NCBI GenBank assembly: GCA_030680655.1
Contig: JAUXUZ010000383.1
Span: forward strand, 1-7,034
Length of the DNA: 7,034 nucleotides
Direction: 5' to 3'
Source of the DNA: Phycisphaerales bacterium
GTDB lineage: Bacteria; Planctomycetota; Phycisphaerae; Phycisphaerales; UBA1924
Each line of letters opens with the position of its first letter. Positions within the stretch are counted from its first letter, which is position 1. A program made the position numbers and the translations under genes. The notes below the pieces were generated by a model. It did not search any database and had not been told where the DNA came from. It saw only the letters and a list, made by a program, of their open reading frames with translations. Positions 1-5,502 of this stretch are shown piece by piece.

Positions 1-70
1 GCCGCCGCGCCCGAACCAAACCCCGCCCGGCACAGTCCAAGCCTGCACCCACCCACACAGGAGTCCCCAC

Positions 71-1951
71 ATGCTGATGACCGCCAAGCCGCCCACCACC
101 CGACTCGCCGCAACCGCCACGCTGCTCCTGGCCGCCCTCGCGGGCACGGCCCTGGGCCAGACCGAGACAAAGGGCACGATCGACGCGGTGACGGTCTACC
201 GCGGCCAGGCGGTGGTCACACGCGTGATCGACGTCGGCACCGGCGCGGGGCTCAAGGAGATCGTCGTCACCGACCTCCCCCCCGCCATCCTCGCCGAGTC
301 GCTCTACGCTGAGGCCGATACGGGCATCGACGTCCGCTCCGTCCGCTACCGCCAGCGTGCCGTCGCCGAAGACGCCCGCGAAGACGTCCGCAAGCTGGAG
401 CAGGAGATCCGCACCCTCGCCGACTTGCTCGAGACCAGCAAGGCAAACGCCCGCCAGAACGAATGGCAGCGGTCGTACCTGGGCAAGCTCGAGAACTACG
501 TCAGCGGCACCGCGGTGGTGGAGAACAACAAGGGTGTGCTCGACGCCGAAACGCTCACCAAGATGACCGAGCACCTGGTGAAGCAGAACCAGCAGATCAC
601 CGACCAGGCGCGCAAGCTCCAGCTTGAGGCCCGCGACTTGCAGGAGCAGATCAACCTCAAGCAGCGCGACCTCCACCAGCTCGCCGCCCGCGGCAACCGC
701 ACCGCCCGCGAGGCGACCATCTTCATCAACTCGCCCGCCGGCGGCGGCAAGGTCCGCGTCAGCTACATCGTCAGCAACGCCACGTGGACGCCCAGCTACA
801 ACCTCCGCGCGCCCGTCGGCGGCGGCGATGTGCTCATCGAGTACCAGGCCTCCGTTCAGCAGGTCTCCGGCGAGGACTGGGCCGACGTCAAGATGACCCT
901 CAGCACCGCCACGCCCGCGCTGGTCGCCGCCGGGCCCACGCTGCAGCCGATGGCCCTCGCGCTCGGCGCCCCGAGCCAGATCTCCGAAGAGCTCAAGGAC
1001 CTTGGGTACAAGGTGGCGAAGGAGCTGGTGCAGAGCAAGCGCGACGAGCTCAACCGGGCGCGCCAGTTCAGCAACAGCTCGTTCGGCGCCAACCAGCCCG
1101 CTCAATCCGCCGCCGCCGGACAGGCGATCGGCGGTATGTCGAGCCAGGGAGAGGCCCAGAGCTGGTCGGGCAACCTCATGGCCGCCGACCGGCTCATCAA
1201 CGATAACGCCACGCGTGAGCAGATCCTCGACCTGCTCTCCACCGAGACGCTCACCAAGAACAAGGACGACCACCGGCCGATCACCGGCTCCTCGCCTTCG
1301 ACCGAGGGCGTCAGCGTCGCGTACACACTCGCCAGCCGCACCAGCCTCCCCAGCCGCGACGACCAGCAGCTCATCCAGATCGCCCGCTCCACCTGCAAGG
1401 CCGACTTCGCCCGCGTCGCCACGCCCGTGCTGAGCACCTTCGTCTACAACGAGGCCAGAGTCTTCAACAATGGCGAGCAGCTCCTCCTCGCCGGACCCTC
1501 GGCCAGCTACAGCGGCGGCGAGTTCGTCGGGCGCGGCGTGGTGCCCACCACGGCCGTCGGTCAGACGTTCACCGCCGGGTTCGGCAACGACGCCTCGCTC
1601 CGCACATCACGCGACCTGGTGGAGCGGAAGGAACGCACCCAGGGCGGCAACCGCGTGGTCGACTTCACCTACCGCCTGACGGTCGATAACTTCGGCAAGT
1701 CCGCCGCCAAGGTCCGTCTCATGGACCGCATCCCCACCGCCAAGGGGAACGACATCCGCGTTGAGCTGGTCAAGCCCGGCACCCTCAGCACCGACCCGAT
1801 CTACCTCGCCGAGCAGCGTCCCAAGGGCATCCTCCGCTGGGACGTCGAGGTGCCCGCCGGGACCACCGCCGACAAGCCCTTCGCCATCGAGTACACCTTC
1901 ACCGTCGAGTACGACCGGCAGATGACCATCACCGAAGTGCCGGGCAAATAA
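71..1951 (+). CDS. Secreted MuiA-family (DUF4140/DUF4139) coiled-coil protein
   Basis: This 626-residue protein resembles the 'mucoidy inhibitor A'/DUF4139 family, whose biochemical role is not established. Residues 1-29 look like a signal peptide: basic start, hydrophobic stretch at about 12-28, and an ALG|Q cleavage site, so it is probably exported. Residues 36-97 (VTVYRGQAVVTR) match the N-terminal DUF4140 region. Residues about 100-207 are Lys/Glu/Gln-rich and should form a long coiled coil. From about 215 the DUF4139 domain carries the typical pattern: VSYIVSNATWTPSYNLR (230-246), then SGEDWADVKMTLSTATP (266-282). It resumes at about 415-615 with beta-rich sequence including DRIP (552-555). 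Residues 290-410 are a less conserved Ser/Gln/Gly/Ala-rich linker. ATG 71 is preferred because AGGAG at 59-63 sits 7 bases upstream; ATG 77 is the alternative. No strong terminator follows. Family assignment is firm; function is not. Confidence 0.9.
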   Translation: MLMTAKPPTTRLAATATLLLAALAGTALGQTETKGTIDAVTVYRGQAVVTRVIDVGTGAGLKEIVVTDLPPAILAESLYAEADTGIDVRSVRYRQRAVAEDAREDVRKLEQEIRTLADLLETSKANARQNEWQRSYLGKLENYVSGTAVVENNKGVLDAETLTKMTEHLVKQNQQITDQARKLQLEARDLQEQINLKQRDLHQLAARGNRTAREATIFINSPAGGGKVRVSYIVSNATWTPSYNLRAPVGGGDVLIEYQASVQQVSGEDWADVKMTLSTATPALVAAGPTLQPMALALGAPSQISEELKDLGYKVAKELVQSKRDELNRARQFSNSSFGANQPAQSAAAGQAIGGMSSQGEAQSWSGNLMAADRLINDNATREQILDLLSTETLTKNKDDHRPITGSSPSTEGVSVAYTLASRTSLPSRDDQQLIQIARSTCKADFARVATPVLSTFVYNEARVFNNGEQLLLAGPSASYSGGEFVGRGVVPTTAVGQTFTAGFGNDASLRTSRDLVERKERTQGGNRVVDFTYRLTVDNFGKSAAKVRLMDRIPTAKGNDIRVELVKPGTLSTDPIYLAEQRPKGILRWDVEVPAGTTADKPFAIEYTFTVEYDRQMTITEVPGK

Positions 1952-1977
1952 GCGCGCCGGCAACGAGCGTGCGCGTC

Positions 1978-2006
1978 TTGCCTGCCCGACCGCCCGGGCG
2001 TATCCT
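1978..2006 (+). promoter_or_regulatory. Probable sigma70-type promoter of tRNA-Leu
   Basis: TTGCCT (1978-1983) and TATCCT (2001-2006) each match the sigma70 -35 and -10 consensus at four of six positions, and the spacer is exactly 17 bases. The -10 box ends 11 bases before the mature tRNA 5' end, so the predicted start near 2013 leaves a very short 5' leader for RNase P. Position and spacing support the call; the start site has not been measured. Confidence 0.55.
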
Positions 2007-2017
2007 TGCCCCCACAT

Positions 2018-2101
2018 GCGGTTGTGGCGGAATTGGCAGACGCGCTAGATTCAGGTTCTAGTCCCCGCAAGGGGGTGGAGGTTCAAGTCCTCTCAGCCGC
2101 A
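2018..2101 (+). tRNA. tRNA-Leu (anticodon CAG)
   Basis: The sequence folds as a complete class II tRNA. The acceptor stem is GCGGTTG (2018-2024) with CAGCCGC (2094-2100), with one G-T pair, and the discriminator is A2101, as expected for leucine. The anticodon stem CTAGA/TCTAG (2045-2049/2057-2061) closes the loop TTCAGGT, giving anticodon CAG at 2052-2054, which reads CUG. The long variable arm CCCC-GCAA-GGGG (2063-2074) is typical of tRNA-Leu. The T arm is GGAGG-TTCAAGT-CCTCT (2077-2093). The 3' CCA is not encoded and must be added after transcription. The gene has its own promoter and terminator, so it is probably transcribed alone. Confidence 0.97.
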
Positions 2102-2106
2102 CTTTT

Positions 2107-2140
2107 GAGCCCCGGGCCACCCCGGGGCTCGTTCGTTTTT
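2107..2140 (+). terminator. Intrinsic terminator of tRNA-Leu
   Basis: A perfect 10-bp stem, GAGCCCCGGG (2107-2116) with CCCGGGGCTC (2121-2130), has a CCAC loop and is followed by GTTCGTTTTT. It starts five bases after the discriminator base, so it should end the short tRNA transcript and separate it from the repeats downstream. Confidence 0.9.
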
Positions 2141-2148
2141 GAGGATTG

Positions 2149-2241
2149 CGGGTGCCGCAGAGTCCGCTCTGGGACTCTGCGCCTGGGGCCGAGCCCGGCG
2201 CACAGACTCCACCGCAGAGCCGGCGGAGTCTGTGGCACCCG
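2149..2241. repeat. Head-to-head pair of palindromic (REP-like) units
   Basis: An outer 7-bp inverted repeat, CGGGTGC (2149-2155) with GCACCCG (2235-2241), encloses two hairpins. Hairpin A has a perfect 10-bp stem (2156-2165/2172-2181) and the 6-base loop GCTCTG (2166-2171). Hairpin B has a perfect 10-bp stem (2201-2210/2225-2234), then an A/C mismatch, 3 more pairs (2212-2214/2221-2223) and the loop CAGAGC (2215-2220). B is essentially the reverse complement of A. The stems differ at two positions and both differences keep pairing: G2157-C2180 corresponds to A-T, and G2162-C2175 to C-G. The centre (2182-2198) is a weaker imperfect palindrome. The arrangement resembles paired REP/BIME units in other bacteria. 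Whether it recurs in this genome cannot be seen here. Confidence 0.75.
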
Positions 2242-2294
2242 GAGATTCTGCACTCCAGCCTCGACTCTCGCCTCGGCACCGCGACGGCGGTGAT

Positions 2295-2442
2295 ATGAAA
2301 TAGCCGGGGGCCACGCCCCCGGATCGAGCCGGTCATCACCGTACCGCGCAAGCGGTACAACCGAGCAGCCCCTGTCGTACCGCTGTCGCGGTACAAGGCG
2401 TCGCACCGACCGTACCGGGGGCGTTGCCCCCGGCTATTTCAT
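2295..2442. repeat. 28-bp inverted repeat around a 92-bp palindrome-rich core
   Basis: The left arm 2295-2322 and right arm 2415-2442 are reverse complements at 27 of 28 positions; the only mismatch is 2312/2425. Each arm is itself a hairpin with an 8-bp stem and 3-base loop: CCGGGGGC/GCCCCCGG at 2304-2322 and 2415-2433. The outer ends carry ATGAAATAG and CTATTTCAT. The core holds two related small hairpins, listed separately. This looks like a small non-autonomous mobile or REP-like palindromic element. No transposase lies in the window and no target-site duplication is evident, so mobility is inferred. Confidence 0.7.
2341..2396. repeat. Two direct copies of a GTACCGC hairpin
   Basis: GTACCGC-N4-GCGGTACAA occurs at 2341-2360 and again at 2377-2396, 36 bases apart. 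Each copy is a perfect 7-bp stem. The first loop is GCAA, a GNRA-type tetraloop if transcribed; the second is TGTC. CCGTACCG also appears at 2339-2346 and 2410-2417, the latter touching the right arm of the enclosing inverted repeat. These could be binding sites or RNA hairpins; nothing here decides. Confidence 0.7.
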
Positions 2443-2463
2443 TCAACCCCTTTGGGGTTGAAT
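2441..2463. repeat. Perfect 10-bp hairpin ATTCAACCCC/GGGGTTGAAT
   Basis: ATTCAACCCC (2441-2450) and GGGGTTGAAT (2454-2463) pair perfectly across a TTT loop. The hairpin overlaps the last two bases of the 28-bp inverted repeat, suggesting a composite repeat. No T-run follows on either strand, so a standard intrinsic terminator is unlikely. It ends 49 bases before the GTG start of the next gene. Confidence 0.65.
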
Positions 2464-2512
2464 TGCACGGCGTTTCCTCGACTCCGGCGCCCACTGCCGG
2501 TAATCTCCGCCC

Positions 2513-3556
2513 GTGTCCCTCGTCATCGTCGGAATCGATGAAGCCGGTTACGGGCCCCTCCTCGGGCCGCTGGTGGTCGCGCGGGCGTCGTTCCGCGTGC
2601 GCGACTGGGAGCCGAGCAAGCCCGCGCCGGACCTTTGGAAACTGCTCAAGGCGGCCACCTGCCGCAAGGCGAGCGACAAGGCCAGACGCATCCCCTTTGA
2701 CGACAGCAAGAAGCTCAAACGCCCCAACGACTCTGGCGAGCCGCTCACCCACCTTCTCCGCGGCGTGCTCGCCATGCTCGCACTCGGTTCCGCGGGGCGT
2801 CGCCCGGTCACCGATATTGAGTTCTTCGAGGCCGTCGGCGTGGTTGTTGAGCCGCAAGTGTGGTACGAGGGAGAGCCGCTCCCCTTGCCCGGCTACGACA
2901 CAGACTCCCGCTGCGCCGCCGTCGGAATCGACGCCAACTCGCTCGCCAGCGCGATGGGCGAGGCCGGTATCGAACTCCTCGACGTTCGCGCGATCGCCAT
3001 CGGCGAGCGCACCTTCAACCACATCGTCAAGTGCGAGGGGAACAAGTCGGCGACGACGGCCATGGCGATCGGCCAGCACGTGCGCCACGCGTGGGAGCGG
3101 TGGGGGGGCGAGCCGGTCGAAGGGGGGCCGCGCATCGTTTGCGACCGGCAAGGCGGACGGGCCGATTACACGGGCCCGATCCGCGAGTGGCTCCCCGACG
3201 CCGCCGCGGCGATCGACTGCGGGTCCGGCACCCTGCACACGGTGGAACAGTCCGACACACGCTCGCGCTACCGCGTTGCTTCACAGGGCGCGGGCACGCC
3301 GCGGCAGGCGACGCTCTCGTTTGAGGTTGACAGCGAGAGCGCCCACCTGCCGATCGCGCTGGCGAGCATGACGGCCAAGCTTACGCGCGAGCTGCTGATG
3401 GCCCGGTTCAACCGCTATTGGGCTGCGCGGGCCGCCGCGGCCGGCGTCGAGCTCAAGCCGACCGCCGGCTATTACACCGACGCCAAACGCTGGCTGGGCG
3501 ACGCGAAGACGGTGTTCACCGCCGACGAGCGCCGCACCATGGTGCGGATCGCATAA
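2513..3556 (+). CDS. Enlarged RNase HII-like ribonuclease
   Basis: The 347-residue protein resembles RNase HII, which nicks DNA at embedded ribonucleotides and degrades RNA in RNA-DNA hybrids. The N-terminus GIDEAGYGPLLGPLVVA (7-23) matches the family's first motif, with D9 and E10 as the first two acidic residues. DDSKKL (63-68) matches the conserved DSKKL. D211 (IVCDRQGG) is the likely third acidic residue. D273, in VDSESAHLPIALASMTAKLTR, fits the fourth, in the segment where usual enzymes read PAIAAASILAKVTRD. GYYTDAKRWL (319-328) matches the C-terminal GYPTKEHL-like motif. RNase HII is usually about 200 residues; the extra length lies mainly between 75 and 205. GYG replaces the usual GRG. 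An in-frame TAA at 2501 makes GTG 2513 the only sensible start. It has no Shine-Dalgarno; TAATCT at 2501-2506 could be a -10 box for a leaderless message. Confidence 0.8.
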   Translation: MSLVIVGIDEAGYGPLLGPLVVARASFRVRDWEPSKPAPDLWKLLKAATCRKASDKARRIPFDDSKKLKRPNDSGEPLTHLLRGVLAMLALGSAGRRPVTDIEFFEAVGVVVEPQVWYEGEPLPLPGYDTDSRCAAVGIDANSLASAMGEAGIELLDVRAIAIGERTFNHIVKCEGNKSATTAMAIGQHVRHAWERWGGEPVEGGPRIVCDRQGGRADYTGPIREWLPDAAAAIDCGSGTLHTVEQSDTRSRYRVASQGAGTPRQATLSFEVDSESAHLPIALASMTAKLTRELLMARFNRYWAARAAAAGVELKPTAGYYTDAKRWLGDAKTVFTADERRTMVRIA

Positions 3557-3562
3557 GGGACC

Positions 3563-3768
3563 TGACCCTCCCGCTCCCAGAGGATTATGCAGCGAGATCG
3601 TGGGGCAGGTTTTTAACCTGCCCAATTGAGGCCCGTCTCCGTGCACGGTTCCGACATCCGTTGACCATCGACGGGGATCGACCATGGGGCTCGATCACTG
3701 GAGAAGCCAGGCAGGTTGGAAACCTGCTCCACGCGTTCATGCATTATCCTCTGGGAGCGGGAGGGTCA
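3563..3768. mobile_element. 206-bp MITE-like palindromic element
   Basis: Its ends, 3563-3591 and 3740-3768, are reverse complements at 28 of 29 positions. Similarity continues inward: each end next carries an AACCTGC-type hairpin. The left is GGGCAGGTT-TTT-AACCTGCCC (3603-3623) and the right is GCAGGTT-GGA-AACCTGC (3711-3727), in matching inverted positions. The unique centre (3625-3705) contains only a small GATCGA/TCGATC palindrome and no credible ORF. Size and architecture fit a non-autonomous inverted-repeat element. No target-site duplication is visible (flanks GGGACC and AAACAA). It begins 6 bases after the RNase HII-like stop codon and ends 22 bases before the next start, so it may affect expression of the ThiF-like gene. 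Confidence 0.7.
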
Positions 3769-3790
3769 AAACAAGACACTACCCTCACGT

Positions 3791-4834
3791 GTGACCGAGC
3801 CGCCGCCCCAATCCCGCTACCACCGCCAGACCATCCTCCCCGGCTTTGGCCCCCAGGCCGAGGCGGCGCTGGCCGCTTCGCACGTGATGATCGTCGGCAT
3901 GGGGGCGCTCGGCTGCCCCGCGGCGGACCTGCTCGCCCGCGCGGGCATCGGCACGCTGTCGCTGGTCGACCGCGACCTGGTCGAGCTCACGAACCTGCAG
4001 CGTCAGACGCTCTACAGCGAGCGCGATGTGGGCAGGCCCAAGGCCGAGGCCGCGGCGGCGCGGCTCCGCGAAGTCAACCGCTCGATCCGCATCCACGAGC
4101 TCGTCGAGGACTTCGCGCCGACCAACGCCGACGCGCTGCTGGTCACCCACCCGCGCCCGCACGTTGTGCTCGACTGCACCGACAACTTCCAGACCCGCTA
4201 CCTGATCAACGACGCGTGCGTGAAGCACGCGGTGCCGCTGGTCTACGGCGGCGCGGTCGGCTCGCAGGGCGTGCAGCTATCGATCAGGCCGGGGATCACG
4301 CCCTGCCTCCGCTGCCTCTTCCCCGATGCGCCGGCGCCCGGCGCCTCGCCCACCTGCGACACCGCGGGCATCTTCGCGCCCGTCAGCGCGATCATCGGCG
4401 CAACGCAGGCGGCCGACGCGATCAAGCTCATCGTCGCTCCGCGCACCCCCCCCCTCGGCACCACGATGCTCCAGTTTGACCTCTGGAGCAACCAGCGCAC
4501 GCGCATTGACCTCAAGGACGCCCGCGACGCCGCCTGCCCCTGCTGCGGAAGAAGGGTGTTCGATTTCCTTTCGATGACCGTCGAAGCGACTATCCTCTGT
4601 GGACGAAACGCCGTGCAACTCCCCGCCCCTTCAACTTCTCCAGTCGACCTCGCAGCCGTCGCCGCCCGACTCGCATCCGTTGGAACGTTCACCATGCAGA
4701 GCAACGCCACGCTCACGGGCACACTCAGCGACGGCACGCCGCTGACGCTCTTCAAGGACGGCCGCGCGATCGTCGGCAACACCACCGACGCGGCGGTGGC
4801 CCGATCGGTCTACGCGCGGTACGTCGGCCTCTGA
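3791..4834 (+). CDS. ThiF/MoeB/HesA-family adenylyltransferase
   Basis: This E1-like enzyme should adenylate the C-terminal Gly-Gly of a small sulfur-carrier protein (ThiS- or MoaD-like) with ATP. From GTG 3791 it has 348 residues. RYHRQTILPGFG (9-20) is the usual opening. GMGALG (36-41) is the nucleotide-binding glycine loop; VDRD (59-62), N68, R71 and K84 are the ATP-site residues; DCTDNF (128-133) carries the catalytic Asp region. Two CxxC pairs, C172/C175 and C249/C252, form the structural zinc site. C189 in PTCDTAG sits at the conserved cysteine position. Residues about 265-348 are a C-terminal extension (CGRNAVQL ... DGRAIV ... ARSVYARYVG) seen in some ThiF/MoeB relatives. An earlier TTG at 3716 lies inside a repeat hairpin, so it is rejected. 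GTG 3791 has no Shine-Dalgarno. With no thiS or moaD here, thiamine and molybdopterin roles cannot be separated. Confidence 0.9.
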   Translation: MTEPPPQSRYHRQTILPGFGPQAEAALAASHVMIVGMGALGCPAADLLARAGIGTLSLVDRDLVELTNLQRQTLYSERDVGRPKAEAAAARLREVNRSIRIHELVEDFAPTNADALLVTHPRPHVVLDCTDNFQTRYLINDACVKHAVPLVYGGAVGSQGVQLSIRPGITPCLRCLFPDAPAPGASPTCDTAGIFAPVSAIIGATQAADAIKLIVAPRTPPLGTTMLQFDLWSNQRTRIDLKDARDAACPCCGRRVFDFLSMTVEATILCGRNAVQLPAPSTSPVDLAAVAARLASVGTFTMQSNATLTGTLSDGTPLTLFKDGRAIVGNTTDAAVARSVYARYVGL

Positions 4835-4872
4835 CTGTCTCGCCTCTTTCCCATTCACGCAAGGAACAGCCC

Positions 4873-5403
4873 ATGTCGAACTCCATCGGTTCAATCATCG
4901 CCGGCCCCGCCGCCATCACGCGTTCGTTCGGCGAGTTGATGCTCAAGGATGTGCCCGCCGACAAGGCGGCACGCTTTGCGACCCCCGGCGGCAAGGCCGT
5001 CGTCAGCAACCACCCCGTCTTCGTCTTCGGGCACCTGTCACTCTACAACCGGCGCGTGCTGGCGATGTGCAACCAGCCCGAGGGCGTCGCGGCCATCCCG
5101 GCAGAGTGGGACGGCCTGTTCAAGGCGGGCGTTGAGTGCAAGGACGACGCCGACGGCAAGCTCTACCCGTCGCTGCCGGTTGTCACGAAGGCCTTCTTCG
5201 AGGGGTTCGACGCGGCCGTCGCAGCGGTGATGGCGGCCGACGACGACCTGCTCCGCCAGGTCAACCCGCTAGAGGGCCGCATCCGCGAGATGTGCCCGCT
5301 GCGCGGCCAGTTCCTGACGTTCGTGCTCAACGCGCACCCGATGACCCACTTCGGCCAGGTGAGCGCATGGCGACGGATGATCGGCCTCGGCAGCGCGATG
5401 TGA
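4873..5403 (+). CDS. DinB-superfamily protein
   Basis: The 176-residue protein fits the DinB/YfiT four-helix-bundle superfamily, which includes metal-dependent thiol transferases and many uncharacterised stress proteins. H54 in FGHLSLY, and H155 and H159 in HPMTHFGQ followed by RR at 167-168, fit the three-histidine metal site (one His on an early helix, HxxxH on a later one). There is no signal peptide or membrane segment, so it is probably cytoplasmic. ATG 4873 is supported by AAGGAA at 4861-4866. It starts 38 bases after the ThiF-like gene with no terminator between, so the two are probably co-transcribed. The substrate is unknown and a functional link to its neighbour is not shown. Confidence 0.85.
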   Translation: MSNSIGSIIAGPAAITRSFGELMLKDVPADKAARFATPGGKAVVSNHPVFVFGHLSLYNRRVLAMCNQPEGVAAIPAEWDGLFKAGVECKDDADGKLYPSLPVVTKAFFEGFDAAVAAVMAADDDLLRQVNPLEGRIREMCPLRGQFLTFVLNAHPMTHFGQVSAWRRMIGLGSAM

Positions 5404-5451
5404 GCGGACAACGACAGCGGCAATTGCCGCGCGGCACTGGTAGACAAAGAA

Positions 5452-5479
5452 AAGGCCCGCCATCTGGCGGGCCTTCTTC
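5452..5479. terminator. Bidirectional intrinsic terminator between convergent genes
   Basis: A perfect 10-bp stem, AAGGCCCGCC (5452-5461) with GGCGGGCCTT (5466-5475), has an ATCT loop. On the plus strand it runs into TTCTTC; on the minus strand it runs into TTTTCTTTG. It lies 48 bases past the DinB-family stop and 27 bases past the kinase stop, so it can end transcripts from both sides. Confidence 0.88.
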
Positions 5480-5502
5480 ATGACCGGTGACCGCGGGCCG
5501 TT

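Noticed and set aside
1..70. Tail of an upstream gene at the left edge
   Set aside because: All three plus-strand frames are open or nearly so over 70 bases, but nothing identifies a coding sequence; proline-rich translations are expected from this composition.
1953..1976. Possible terminator after the DUF4139 gene (GCGCGC with GTGCGC)
   Set aside because: Only six pairs including a wobble, an 11-base loop and no T-run.
2084..2101. tRNA-Leu 3' end as an integrase attachment site
   Set aside because: No second copy of the tRNA 3' end and no integrase gene are present in the window.
2149..2241. A second tRNA-like cloverleaf
   Set aside because: The 7-bp outer stem and three inner hairpins look suggestive, but the arms are 10 bp or more and there is no T-loop, D-loop or anticodon pattern.
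2006..2293. Open reading frame running through the tRNA-Leu and into the repeats (+), and several minus-strand frames over 2058-2406
   Set aside because: They overlap the tRNA and palindromes, have no ribosome-binding site and resemble no family; GC-rich DNA leaves such frames open by chance.
2341..2396. CRISPR array
   Set aside because: Only two short palindromic repeats with one 16-base gap, different loop sequences and no cas genes.
2336..3238. 300-residue minus-strand frame opposite the RNase HII-like gene
   Set aside because: The plus-strand product carries recognisable motifs across its length; the antisense frame is Arg/Gly/Ala-rich shadow sequence.
3716..3790. 25-residue N-terminal extension of the ThiF-like protein from TTG 3716
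   Set aside because: The start lies inside a hairpin of the mobile-like element and the added residues do not match the family, which begins near RYHRQ.
5417..5430. Perfect palindrome GCGGCAATTGCCGC after the DinB-family gene
   Set aside because: It has no loop to make a good terminator and the stronger hairpin at 5452-5475 explains termination; it could be chance in GC-rich DNA.
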